Assembly: GCF_000226565.1 (NCBI RefSeq)
Contig: NC_016041.1
Location: 248,001-312,000 of the forward strand
From: Glaciecola nitratireducens FR1064
GTDB taxonomy: Bacteria > Pseudomonadota > Gammaproteobacteria > Enterobacterales > Alteromonadaceae
Length of the DNA: 64,000 nt
Direction: 5' to 3'
Within the stretch, counting starts at the first letter, position 1, and the number at the start of each line of letters is the position of its first letter. Shown one piece after another: positions 39,111-47,552 of the stretch. The position numbers were made by a program, and so were the translations under genes. The notes beneath the pieces were generated by a model. The model was not told the DNA's origin. It did not search any database and saw only the letters and a list, made by a program, of their open reading frames with translations.

Positions 39111-40967
39111 ATGCAAAAAATTCTTCTTGTTGGTAAGCCCAATTCGGGTAAAAGTCTGCTATTCAATCAATTAACCGGCTTGAGGCAAAAAGTTGCTAAC
39201 TTCCCTGGTGTAACAGTTGAGTTAAAGAGTGGTATTTTTAATGCTCATTTGGACAATGGGGTTGATGGTAAGCAGCAGCAAAAATTCGAGCTCATCGATT
39301 ACCCAGGCACGTATTCTTTAAAATCGTTATCGAAAGATGAATCGATTGCAATCGAGCAGTTGCTCAATGCTATGTCCGATGAAAAAACCAGTGTTATTTT
39401 GTGTAACCTCGATGCTACTAGGATGGAGCGCTCTTTGGTGTTCGCTTTGCAGGTTCAGGAAATTGCAAAACAGCACAATAAGACGGTTATTTTCACATTG
39501 AACATGGTGGATGAGCTTTTACGATTTAATCATAAGATTGACACCGACAAGCTCAGCGAAAAGCTAGGTAGCCCAGTTTATGCTGTATCTGCAAAAACCT
39601 TAATTGGTATTAGCGAGTTACAAAAAGGCTTGGGTGAAATTGCAATTTCACCCGAAAAATATCGCGTAAAACCGACAGAAACTAACCAGCAGGCCTCTGG
39701 GATTGCAGCGAAAAGCCTAGCGAAGGAATTTGCAATCCAATCGGATGTGGTACTTAAGCGCCAGAACGCGATAGACCGTTTGCTGCTTAATTCAGTCTTT
39801 GGTGGTTTTGCTTTTTTACTGATTATGTTTTTCTTATTTCAAAGCATTTTTACTTGGGCTGCACCGCTCATGGACGCAACAGAAGATGCTATTGGCTTTA
39901 TCGCAGGTATCGTTTCCGGTTTCTTAGGAGAAGGTATATTAAATGACTTTATGACCGACGCTATTTTTGGTGGCCTAGGCTCGTTTCTTGTTTTTGTTCC
40001 GCAAATAATGATATTGACGCTCATAATAGGTTTGTTGGAAGACAGCGGTTACTTGGCCAGAGCGGCGTTAATCTGTCACAGGCCCTTAAGTTTTTTTGGC
40101 TTGTCAGGCCGAAGCTTCATTCCTTACTTGTCAGGCCATGCGTGCGCAATTCCCGCGATATTGGCTGCACGAACAATTGAATCGCCTCGCAAACGCTTTG
40201 TAACAATGCTAACTGTGCCGCTGATGTCTTGCTCAGCACGATTACCCGTTTATGCCCTGTTAATAGCGGTTTTAGTGCCGGACACTACTTATCTGGGCGG
40301 ATGGGTTAATCTGCAGGGGGCGATGTTTTTTGCTTTATATTCATTTGGTATTTTAACTGCTCTTATCGTCAGTGGCGTGTTGAATAAAATGACGGAGGGC
40401 TCGAAAGAGCTGCAGGATATGCCCTTTATCTTAGAGTTGCCTTCATATCGGCTACCGCATTGGCAGCCTTTGTTCTACCGTATTATCAATAGTGGCGTTC
40501 AATTTATAAAGCGCGCAGCACCTATTATCTTTGTTGTTTCCTTAATTATTTGGACTTTGGGCTATTTCCCTAATAATGGTGATTTACAAAACTCATACTT
40601 GTCGACAATTGGGCAATGGATAGAACCTATCTTTACACCCTTAGGCGTCGATTGGCGATACGGCGTGGCTATCTTGGTTTCATTCTTGGCGCGTGAGGTA
40701 TTTGTTGGCGTGTTAGGCACAATGTTTAGTATCGAAAATGCCGATGAGAATATTGCAGGTTTAGCCGAAAATCTTCAGGCAGATGGTCTTTCACTTGCAT
40801 CAGGAGTGGCTTTACTAGCATTTTATGTTATTGCATTACAGTGTGTTGCTACCGTTGCAATGCTTAAATCGGAACTAGGTAAGAATCGGTACGCTTGGGG
40901 TGCCTTCATTGCCTACGGCCTGCTTGCCTATCTTGTTTCGATGTTCTTTTATGCGGTGCTGTCTTGA
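39111..40967 (+). CDS. feoB: Ferrous iron transporter FeoB
   Basis: This is a GTP-gated Fe2+ permease. The N-terminal G domain has G1 GKPNSGKS, G2 FPGVTVE, G3 DYPGTYSL and G4 NMVD (residues about 6-125), followed by a linker and a membrane core with FLEDSGYLARAAL-like EDSGYLARAALI and SGHACAIPAILAARTI (gate regions). At 618 residues it is shorter than E. coli FeoB (773), which is usual for compact marine versions lacking the long C-terminal part. It is coupled to feoA and presumably controlled by the upstream Fur-like palindrome. Confidence 0.96.
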   Translation: MQKILLVGKPNSGKSLLFNQLTGLRQKVANFPGVTVELKSGIFNAHLDNGVDGKQQQKFELIDYPGTYSLKSLSKDESIAIEQLLNAMSDEKTSVILCNLDATRMERSLVFALQVQEIAKQHNKTVIFTLNMVDELLRFNHKIDTDKLSEKLGSPVYAVSAKTLIGISELQKGLGEIAISPEKYRVKPTETNQQASGIAAKSLAKEFAIQSDVVLKRQNAIDRLLLNSVFGGFAFLLIMFFLFQSIFTWAAPLMDATEDAIGFIAGIVSGFLGEGILNDFMTDAIFGGLGSFLVFVPQIMILTLIIGLLEDSGYLARAALICHRPLSFFGLSGRSFIPYLSGHACAIPAILAARTIESPRKRFVTMLTVPLMSCSARLPVYALLIAVLVPDTTYLGGWVNLQGAMFFALYSFGILTALIVSGVLNKMTEGSKELQDMPFILELPSYRLPHWQPLFYRIINSGVQFIKRAAPIIFVVSLIIWTLGYFPNNGDLQNSYLSTIGQWIEPIFTPLGVDWRYGVAILVSFLAREVFVGVLGTMFSIENADENIAGLAENLQADGLSLASGVALLAFYVIALQCVATVAMLKSELGKNRYAWGAFIAYGLLAYLVSMFFYAVLS

Positions 40968-41151
40968 GTAAATCGATAAAAAACTAAGCTAAATACAAAC
41001 AATGCCTGTATGAATGATGAGTATATAAATAAAGAGAGGGAGTTTTAAAGCAGAACATGCATACTGGTATTGTTGCTTTATTCAACTAATGACTTACTTC
41101 ACCTGAACATTGCAGCAAAACTCAACCTGATCAAGCTAACAAGGAGGCGAA

Positions 41152-42300
41152 ATGAGCACAATCGTGTTTGTCGCGGAGCAAGTGAAGAATGAACGTCGCT
41201 GCAGTTTACTTCCAATCAATGTGAAAGCATATGTAAAACTCGGTGCCACAATTTTAGTCGAATCTGGGATTGGAAAAACGATCAATATTGACGATTCAGA
41301 ATATGCTGAAGCGGGTGCGATCGTTGAGTCCAATCGGGACTCTTTGCTGGCGAAAGCTGACTTGCTGATGTCTATTCATCCATTGCAAAAAATAGAGCTG
41401 GAAAAAACCAAAACAACGGTTTGCTGCATTAGCTTTTTAGATCCCTTCAATGCCCATGAGCACATCAAGTGGCTTCAGCAGTCTGGGCGCTCGGCACTCA
41501 GTGTTGAAATGATACCGCGCAGCAGTCGCTGCCAAAAAATGGATGCGCTAAGCTCACAAGCCAGCTTAGCGGGCTATGTAATGATGGCAAAAGCGATGTC
41601 CGCGCTACCTCGAGTTTTTCCTATGATGATGACGCCTGCGGGCACATTAAAACCTTCAAAAGTATTTGTCATTGGCGCAGGTGTCGCTGGTCTGCAAGCA
41701 GTCGCGACTGCTAAGCGCCTCGGTGCTGCTGTAACTGCATACGATACTCGTGAAGTCGTAGCAGAGCAGGTGCGTTCTCTTGGCGCTAAATTTTTAGCCA
41801 TTGATATTGGTGAGACAGGCCAAAATGAACAAGGCTATGCAAATGCACTTACGCCCGAGCAAATAGATATTCAGCAACAAGCACAAGCTGATTGCATTGC
41901 CAATTCAGATGTCGTGATCACGACCGCACAGTTATTTGGTAGGAAACCACCGCTGCTGATCAAAAAAGACGTGATTGCGAAAATGAAGCCAGGTAGCGTC
42001 ATTGTCGATATGGCAGCTGAAAACGGCGGAAATGTAGAGGGTAGCGTAGCAGGAAAAGTTGTTACTGTTGAGGGTGTGACCGTTATTGGAACTGGAAACT
42101 GGGCGAGCGAAGTAGCCTTAGACGCAAGTCAAATGTATGCCAATAACTTACAAGCACTGCTTCTCGAGTTTTGGGATGCTGAAAGTAAAAAAATCTTACT
42201 GAATTTGGAAGACGATATTTTAAAGACTGCACTAATTACTCATGAAGGTGAGCTAATTAATCCAACCATCAAAGCGTTATTGACGAAGGAGAGCGAGTAA
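41152..42300 (+). CDS. pntAA: NAD(P) transhydrogenase alpha subunit, NAD-binding part
   Basis: This is domain I of the proton-translocating transhydrogenase, which transfers hydride from NADH to NADP+. At 382 residues it holds only the two NAD-binding lobes: VKAYVKLGATILVESGIG, VIGAGVAGLQAVATAKRLGA and DMAAENGGNVEGS. The membrane part is a separate gene, as in the split Rhodospirillum-type system. AAGGAGG 5 nt before the ATG marks a strong start. The stop overlaps the pntAB ATG by one base. Confidence 0.94.
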   Translation: MSTIVFVAEQVKNERRCSLLPINVKAYVKLGATILVESGIGKTINIDDSEYAEAGAIVESNRDSLLAKADLLMSIHPLQKIELEKTKTTVCCISFLDPFNAHEHIKWLQQSGRSALSVEMIPRSSRCQKMDALSSQASLAGYVMMAKAMSALPRVFPMMMTPAGTLKPSKVFVIGAGVAGLQAVATAKRLGAAVTAYDTREVVAEQVRSLGAKFLAIDIGETGQNEQGYANALTPEQIDIQQQAQADCIANSDVVITTAQLFGRKPPLLIKKDVIAKMKPGSVIVDMAAENGGNVEGSVAGKVVTVEGVTVIGTGNWASEVALDASQMYANNLQALLLEFWDAESKKILLNLEDDILKTALITHEGELINPTIKALLTKESE

Positions 42301-42575
42301 TGTCATTTATTTACCTTTCAATGATTTTAATGTTAGCAATATTCTTAGGTTTTGAGCTTATTCGTAAAGTGCCTGCCACGCTTCATACGCCGCTGATGAG
42401 TGGTGCAAACGCAGTTTCAGGTATTACCTTGATTGGCGCAATTGCTTATTCTGGAAATGAAAATCTCTTGCTCGCGCAAATCCTTGGCAGTGTTTCGGTT
42501 TTTCTAGCAACGATTAACGTCGTTGGTGGTTATATGGTTACCGATCGAATGCTTGCTATGTTCAAACGTAAGTAG
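42300..42575 (+). CDS. pntAB: NAD(P) transhydrogenase alpha subunit, membrane part
   Basis: The 91-residue protein has three hydrophobic helices and the conserved segment TLHTPLMSGANAVSGI, which lines the proton path. It completes the alpha subunit in trans. It overlaps pntAA and ends 9 bp before pntB. Confidence 0.93.
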   Translation: MSFIYLSMILMLAIFLGFELIRKVPATLHTPLMSGANAVSGITLIGAIAYSGNENLLLAQILGSVSVFLATINVVGGYMVTDRMLAMFKRK

Positions 42576-42584
42576 GGAGTTGAT

Positions 42585-43976
42585 ATGTTAAATACGGAAT
42601 TTATTATCAATGCCGTTTACGTGCTGAGCGCCGCATTGTTCATTTTAGGTCTGAAATTACTTAGCCATCCTTTAACTGCTCGTCGCGGGAATAAGCTTTC
42701 GGCAATGGGCATGTTAGTGGCGATTTGCGTAACGTTGATTGACCAAAACATCTTGGCCTATGAATGGATTTTAGTGGCGATAGTAGCGGGCAGTGCAGTA
42801 GGTGCGCTAATAGCGAAAAAAGTTGCGTTAACAGAAATGCCGGAAATGGTGTCACTGCTTAATGGTGTTGGTGGCATGGCGAGTTTGCTTGTAGCCTTAG
42901 CCATGGTAGAAGCGGATTCAGCAATTGAAAGCTACTTGCTTGTTATTGTTTTGCTAGCGATCGCAATCGGTGGTATCACTTTCTCTGGCAGTGTGATTGC
43001 ATGGGCGAAGCTTAGTGGCAAAGTTGCAAAGCTAATCAGCAGCGGTTCAACGGTTTTTGCTGGTCAAGCTGTGGTGAACATTCTTATCGTGATAGGAATT
43101 GTTATCCTCGGTATTTTGGTTGTTGTTTACCCCCAAGCAGCAAACAGCGCTATATACCTCTATTCTTTTGTCACACTTTGTATTGTTTTAGGCGTCATGT
43201 TGGTAATTCCAATTGGCGGTGCAGATATGCCGGTAGTGATATCGCTACTCAACAGTTATTCCGGTTTAGCAGCCTGTGCTGCGGGCTTAGCAATCGACAA
43301 TAATCTGTTAATTGTTGCCGGTGCGCTAGTCGGTGCCAGCGGTATTATTCTAACGAGCGTTATGTGTAAGGCGATGAATCGTTCATTAACGAACGTTCTG
43401 TTTTCGGGCTTTCAAGCGGTTAGTACCTCAGAAATTAAAATTGAAGGCGAAGTTAAGCCGATGGCAGCCGACGATGCTTATTATGTATTAGAGGCCGCGC
43501 AGTCAGTGTTGGTTATTCCTGGCTACGGTATGGCGGTTGCTCAAGCTCAGCACGCCATGAAAGAGTTACAAGTGTTATTGGAAGAAAACGGTGCAGAAGT
43601 TGTTTATGGCATCCACCCAGTAGCAGGCCGCATGCCGGGTCACATGAACGTTCTCTTGGCTGAAGCGGATGTGTCTTACGAATTGCTGCTTGAAATGGAC
43701 GACGTAAATGCTCGCATGGAGGGGTTTGATGTGGCTATTGTGATTGGTGCAAATGATGTGGTTAACCCTGCTGCAAGAGATATTGCTGGCAGTCCAATTT
43801 ACGGTATGCCAATTATTAATGCGGATCGGGCGAAAAATGTGTTTATTCTGAAAAGGGGAATGGCGTCTGGTTTCGCTGGCGTCGAAAATCCACTGTTCTT
43901 TAAAGATAACGCTCGTATGATATTTGGTGACGCTAAAGACACTATTAATACCATCATTCGTCAATTTTCAGATTAA
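42585..43976 (+). CDS. pntB: NAD(P) transhydrogenase beta subunit
   Basis: The 463-residue protein has about nine helices (residues 5-265) and a C-terminal NADP-binding Rossmann domain from about 285 (VLVIPGYGMAVAQAQHAM, HPVAGRMPGHMNVLLAEA, VIGANDVVNPAARD). Together with pntAA/pntAB it supplies NADPH from the proton gradient, feeding the reductases elsewhere in the window. The operon ends at a hairpin at 44138. Confidence 0.96.
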   Translation: MLNTEFIINAVYVLSAALFILGLKLLSHPLTARRGNKLSAMGMLVAICVTLIDQNILAYEWILVAIVAGSAVGALIAKKVALTEMPEMVSLLNGVGGMASLLVALAMVEADSAIESYLLVIVLLAIAIGGITFSGSVIAWAKLSGKVAKLISSGSTVFAGQAVVNILIVIGIVILGILVVVYPQAANSAIYLYSFVTLCIVLGVMLVIPIGGADMPVVISLLNSYSGLAACAAGLAIDNNLLIVAGALVGASGIILTSVMCKAMNRSLTNVLFSGFQAVSTSEIKIEGEVKPMAADDAYYVLEAAQSVLVIPGYGMAVAQAQHAMKELQVLLEENGAEVVYGIHPVAGRMPGHMNVLLAEADVSYELLLEMDDVNARMEGFDVAIVIGANDVVNPAARDIAGSPIYGMPIINADRAKNVFILKRGMASGFAGVENPLFFKDNARMIFGDAKDTINTIIRQFSD

Positions 43977-44137
43977 CGGTAAAGGCTATGTTGTCAGAAT
44001 GCGAACTAGCCTTGAACTGGTTGGTAGCGATAAGCAAAAAAGCATCACAATAAGTGGCGTGGATGGTCAATTTTTTGGTATCCTTCACGCCTTAGCTAGT
44101 TCGCTATCATTGTTTGCCTTTCAACAGGGAAACGCGG

Positions 44138-44158
44138 CTCTATGGAATAGAGTTTTTT
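44138..44158 (+). terminator. Rho-independent terminator of the pnt operon
   Basis: A perfect 6-bp stem CTCTAT/ATAGAG with GGA loop is followed by six T residues. The 160-bp stretch between pntB and this hairpin carries a frame with no ribosome site that runs into the terminator, so I treat it as 3' untranslated. Confidence 0.78.
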
Positions 44159-44174
44159 AGTAAAAAGGGATCTT

Positions 44175-44342
44175 ATGCATTTCAAACGCAATTTATGGTT
44201 AAGCATCGCGGGTGCAAGCATTATGATGGTAGCCGTTCTATTCGGTTCAAAAAATAGTGAAGCTAATTCAACCGTACAGCACAACTTACCGCAGATAAAA
44301 CAGTTAAAACTTCAAAATGAGTCCGAACACACCAAGGGATAA
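44175..44342 (+). CDS. Small membrane or exported protein, coupled to ATP-grasp gene
   Basis: The 55-residue protein begins MHFKRNLWLSIAGASIMMVA: a basic start and one hydrophobic helix that could be a signal anchor, followed by a polar tail (NSEANSTVQHNLPQIKQLKL...) rich in Asn, Gln, Ser, Glu and Lys. AGGGA 6 nt before the ATG is a strong ribosome site and the gene begins just after the pnt terminator. Its stop codon is one base before the next start. I do not recognise a family; the tight coupling suggests a partner or substrate for the ATP-grasp enzyme. Confidence 0.6.
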   Translation: MHFKRNLWLSIAGASIMMVAVLFGSKNSEANSTVQHNLPQIKQLKLQNESEHTKG

Positions 44343-44343
44343 A

Positions 44344-45210
44344 ATGCGCAAAGTTGCTATTCTAACGACTGATAAACTAGAAGATTTTTTTGTCTATGAT
44401 CGTATGTTAGAGGCTCCGTTGAGAAAGCTGGGTTGGGAATCAATAGAGGTTTCTTGGCACGCAAAAAATCACAACTGGGACCAATATGACGCAATAGTGG
44501 TGCGCAGCACTTGGGACTATCAGGCACATTGCGATGATTTTCTCGGATGTTTACAAACTATCGAGAACTCATCTGCCCAGTTGTGCAATTCCTTATCGCT
44601 CATTAAGTGGAATATTTCAAAGCGTTATTTGAAGGAGCTTGAAGATAAAGGTGTTCCGATAATACCAACGCTTTGGCTTGATACATTGCAGGAGCAGCAT
44701 TTCGCGGCGGCATTTGAGCAATTTGCCTGTGACGAAATAGTGATTAAGCCTTATATCAGCGCAAATGCCGATTTTACCTATCGTCTCACACCGGCCTCAG
44801 TGACAGAAAATTTATCCACTTTGAAACGAGATTTTAAAGACCGCTCAGCTATGTTACAGCCCTTCTTAACAAGTATTGTTGAGGAAGGAGAGTATTCACT
44901 CTTTTATTTTGATTCGCAATACAGCCACGCTATATGTAAGCAACCTGCTAAAGGCGACTTCAGAGTACAAGAAGAGCATGGTGGTCAACTAACAAGCATT
45001 GAACCGAGCGCAGAAATGTCTGCTCTTGGTGAACAAACGATTAATGCTTTACCCGAAGAAGCCTTGTATGCCAGAGTTGATATTGTGTCGCTTAACGGTG
45101 TATTAATGATTATTGAGGTAGAGCTAATCGAACCGAGCTTGTACTTCAACATGGACGATTCTTCACCTGACTTTTTCGCAAAGGTGTTTGCCGAAAAATT
45201 TGCCTGTTAA
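44344..45210 (+). CDS. RimK-like ATP-grasp ligase of unknown substrate
   Basis: The 288-residue protein follows the glutathione-synthetase/RimK ATP-grasp pattern: KVAILTTDKLEDFFVYDRML, VVRSTWDYQAHCDDF, SLIKWNISKRYLKELEDKGVPIIPT, then KPYISANADFTYRL (Lys and Ser/Ala-rich loop) and a C-terminal ARVDIVSLNG ... IEVELIEPSLYF with acidic metal ligands. Family members are usually stand-alone enzymes with unknown amino-acid or peptide substrates. ATG 44344 with AAGGGA upstream is used over an earlier in-frame ATG 44317 that would overlap the preceding small gene. It is the third ATP-grasp protein in the window. Confidence 0.85.
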   Translation: MRKVAILTTDKLEDFFVYDRMLEAPLRKLGWESIEVSWHAKNHNWDQYDAIVVRSTWDYQAHCDDFLGCLQTIENSSAQLCNSLSLIKWNISKRYLKELEDKGVPIIPTLWLDTLQEQHFAAAFEQFACDEIVIKPYISANADFTYRLTPASVTENLSTLKRDFKDRSAMLQPFLTSIVEEGEYSLFYFDSQYSHAICKQPAKGDFRVQEEHGGQLTSIEPSAEMSALGEQTINALPEEALYARVDIVSLNGVLMIIEVELIEPSLYFNMDDSSPDFFAKVFAEKFAC

Positions 45211-45475
45211 AGACGCTATAGCAGTCGTCGTTTGTGTTCTTTAGTTGTAACTCATCTACTATTAATAAAATTATTGTTCAGGCAGCCAGACCGCTTAGCG
45301 GTCAGTGGACCACAGATATTTAGGCAAGAAAAATGCCTTAAGCACCGCCAAATGCTCGTAGTGTTAGCACCTGACGCATAACTGTCGTATGACTCTGTCG
45401 TGACTGACGAGTAAGTGTCGTCGTCTCAACCTTAATTTAATGTCAGTCTTTGGTTGTCAACCAAGGAGAAATAAA
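45211..45475 (+). promoter_or_regulatory. Repeat-rich leader upstream of the small XRE operon
   Basis: This stretch holds unusual structure: a perfect 15-bp dyad GACCGC-TTA-GCGGTC at 45289-45303 next to GTGGACCAC, three copies of TGTCGT at 45383, 45396 and 45416 (two with TGACT beside them), and a perfect 7-1-7 palindrome TTGGTTG-T-CAACCAA at 45450-45464. The last overlaps the AAGGAG ribosome site of the gene at 45476, so folding could limit translation. Such features fit operators or an autoregulatory leader (inference). Confidence 0.5.
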
Positions 45476-45889
45476 ATGACAGACAAAATAGTAAATAAGC
45501 AAATGACTCTAAAAGAAAAAGTGTTCCCATATTGGCGAACTAAGTTTATCAGCTACTTTGATATCGACAACAACACAATTAAGGTTGATATATCAACTCT
45601 GAACGCAAGAGAAAGCGTTTTTGTTGACAACGTTTTGGTGTCTAAGAAGCGAAACTGGGGCCAAAATTCGATACATAGCTTTTCGATTGATAATAAAAAT
45701 TACGATATTGTGGTTGATATTAAAAGCTCGTTTAAGGGGCCAATAGACGTTTCATTAAAATCCGACGGGCACGTTATAGATGGCGATCACTGGGTATTTC
45801 CATCAGTACTTCCCGGGCTTGTTGTTGGCTTCTTATTTGCCCTCATTGGTTTCTCCTGCAGCGCCATTGTTTTCAATGCATTGTTATAG
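45476..45889 (+). CDS. Unknown membrane-anchored protein, partner of XRE regulator
   Basis: The 137-residue protein has a soluble, beta-strand-rich N-terminal domain (about 10-105; FDIDNNTIKVDIST ... ESVFVDNVLVSKKRNWG) and one C-terminal hydrophobic helix pair ending SCSAIVFNALL. I do not recognise a family; the repeated strand-turn pattern suggests a small beta-sandwich or PH-like fold. AAGGAG 7 nt before ATG 45476 fixes the start. It lies 12 bp before the XRE gene, so the two are probably cotranscribed. Confidence 0.6.
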   Translation: MTDKIVNKQMTLKEKVFPYWRTKFISYFDIDNNTIKVDISTLNARESVFVDNVLVSKKRNWGQNSIHSFSIDNKNYDIVVDIKSSFKGPIDVSLKSDGHVIDGDHWVFPSVLPGLVVGFLFALIGFSCSAIVFNALL

Positions 45890-45901
45890 GGGCTGTTTGT
45901 A

Positions 45902-46213
45902 ATGGATTTAAATTCAGCAACCATTCGAGAGATTAGAATTGATAGAGGTTGGACGCAACAACAGCTTGCTGACATCAGTAGTTTAAGTTTACGAACTATT
46001 CAACGAGTAGAAAGCCAAGGCTTGGGATCGTTAGAAACTAGCAAGTCTCTGGCAGCAGCATTCGAAATTGAACGAGATATATTGTTAAGTAAGAACACCA
46101 CAATTGTCGAATCAGCAAGTTTGCCGCAAGCGGTAAATATTTACTTTCTCCTCTTTAGTTTTGCACTGGGCGCACTTATCGGCGCGCTGGTGCTTTGGCT
46201 TTTGGTACTATAA
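45902..46213 (+). CDS. XRE-family regulator with C-terminal membrane helix
   Basis: The 103-residue protein has an XRE/Cro-type HTH (REIRIDRGWTQQQLADISSLSLRTIQRVES) and a hydrophobic C-terminal segment (IYFLLFSFALGALIGALVLWLL) that should place it in the inner membrane. A membrane-tethered DNA-binding domain is uncommon and suggests sensing at the membrane with the preceding protein as partner. Its leader carries direct and inverted repeats that could be its operators. Confidence 0.82.
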   Translation: MDLNSATIREIRIDRGWTQQQLADISSLSLRTIQRVESQGLGSLETSKSLAAAFEIERDILLSKNTTIVESASLPQAVNIYFLLFSFALGALIGALVLWLLVL

Positions 46214-46280
46214 TCTAGGGTTCGATATTTATTACGATGAAAAGCCGTCGTATTGGTTTAGTTTAAAAAAGGCAAAAAGT

Positions 46281-47315
46281 ATGCAGCAGAAGATTGCAAT
46301 AGTGGGTGCGGGTAGCGTTGGTTGTTTCCTAGGGGGCTGCCTGGCAGCAAATGATGTTGACGTCATTTTGATAGGCAGAGAGCGAATTCAAAAGCAACTG
46401 ACTGACTATGGTTTACATGTAACTGACTGGAAGGGACGAGATGAGATCCTGACAATGGAGCAGCTGCAGTTCTGCGTATCTATGGACAGTATCGCTAGTG
46501 CAGATTACATATTACTCGCTGTAAAAAGCGGTGATACCGAATCAACGGCTGTATCTATTCTTGCTTGCGCAAAACCTTCGGCGGTCATCGTTAGTTTTCA
46601 AAATGGAACTAAAAATGTTGATGTGTTGAAGGCTGTGCTGCCCGATCATAAAGTAATCAAAGGCATGGTTCCGTTTAATGTCCTTAATAACGGAAAAGGT
46701 CAATTTCACTGTGGCACAGAGGGGAACTTGGCGATTGAGGCCAAAGACGGAGAATATCCCGATCTTGTCAATGCATTTAAACAAGCAAGTTTACCTCTTA
46801 CACTGCACGATGATATTCAAGGGGTGCAGTGGGGAAAGCTGATTATGAACCTAAATAACTCAGTGAATGCGCTATCTGGAGTGCCTCTATTAGAGCAGAT
46901 GAATAATCGAAACTATCGCTTAGTCATGACAAAAGTGATTGCAGAAGCGTTAGCGGTAATGAAAGTAGCGGGTATTAAACCTGCGAGAACAGGCAAGGTT
47001 GTGCCTAGTTTAATGCCTTATGTTTTAGCGCTGCCTAATTTCTTATTTAAACGAGTGGCTAGTGCAACGCTGAAAATAGATCCCAAAGCTCGTTCTTCGA
47101 TGTACGAGGATTTCGTATTAAACCGTAAAACAGAAATTGACTTTTTGAATGGTGAAATTGTTAATCTTGCTAAACAATTCGGCATGACGGCGCCCGTAAA
47201 CGAAAGTATTGTCAGCTTAGTCAAAGAAGCGGAACAAAAACAAAGCGGCTCTCCGATGCATAGCGCAGAGTTCTTGCAGAACGTGATAAAGAGCGCTAGT
47301 AAAGAGCGCCATTAA
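46281..47315 (+). CDS. 2-dehydropantoate 2-reductase-like protein (PanE/ApbA family)
   Basis: The 344-residue protein starts KIAIVGAGSVGCFLGGCLA (NADPH Rossmann loop) and has LLAVKSGDTE, SFQNGTKNVDVL, the KLIMNLNNSVNALSG helix with the catalytic Lys/Asn pair and a C-terminal MYEDFVLNRKTEIDFLNGEIV that matches the ketopantoate reductase signature. At 344 residues it is somewhat long, and no panB/panC is beside it, so it may be a paralogue with a different 2-keto substrate. ATG 46281 with AAAGG upstream is used; a longer in-frame start at 46161 would overlap the XRE gene. Confidence 0.87.
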   Translation: MQQKIAIVGAGSVGCFLGGCLAANDVDVILIGRERIQKQLTDYGLHVTDWKGRDEILTMEQLQFCVSMDSIASADYILLAVKSGDTESTAVSILACAKPSAVIVSFQNGTKNVDVLKAVLPDHKVIKGMVPFNVLNNGKGQFHCGTEGNLAIEAKDGEYPDLVNAFKQASLPLTLHDDIQGVQWGKLIMNLNNSVNALSGVPLLEQMNNRNYRLVMTKVIAEALAVMKVAGIKPARTGKVVPSLMPYVLALPNFLFKRVASATLKIDPKARSSMYEDFVLNRKTEIDFLNGEIVNLAKQFGMTAPVNESIVSLVKEAEQKQSGSPMHSAEFLQNVIKSASKERH

Positions 47316-47552
47316 TAAGGAGTAAGGCCGCGTTTTCCGCATTAATCGACTCTCTGCTCGATAAACGCGAGCCCATTCAATAGCTTGTGTCCTCGGCATA
47401 ACTAGCAAGGTATTTGATGTTCGCGAGGGTTATTCACTTTAAATATATAGACGTTCATTTATGCAAAAAATTAAGTAATAAACAATAATTTTTTATGCGA
47501 ATTTATTGCAAAGGAATCCGCTAATTGAGCTTTTAAATTTCGCCGATTGGAC
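47316..47552. other. AT-rich spacer between panE-like gene and the structured stretch
   Basis: About 240 bp, strongly AT-rich at the right end. I see no gene, tRNA or terminator. The last 30 bases probably contain the promoter of the RNA candidate that follows (TATAGT at 47553-47558). Confidence 0.5.

Noticed and set aside
43575-43964. 129-codon minus-strand frame inside pntB
   Set aside because: Antisense shadow of a strongly conserved gene, without start signal or motif.
43924-44160. 78-codon frame after pntB
   Set aside because: It overlaps the pntB end in another frame, has no ribosome site, resembles nothing and runs through the terminator at 44138-44158.
45289-45303. Integron attC-like site
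   Set aside because: The dyad lacks the conserved GTTRRRY/RYYYAAC core sites, so it is only a palindrome.
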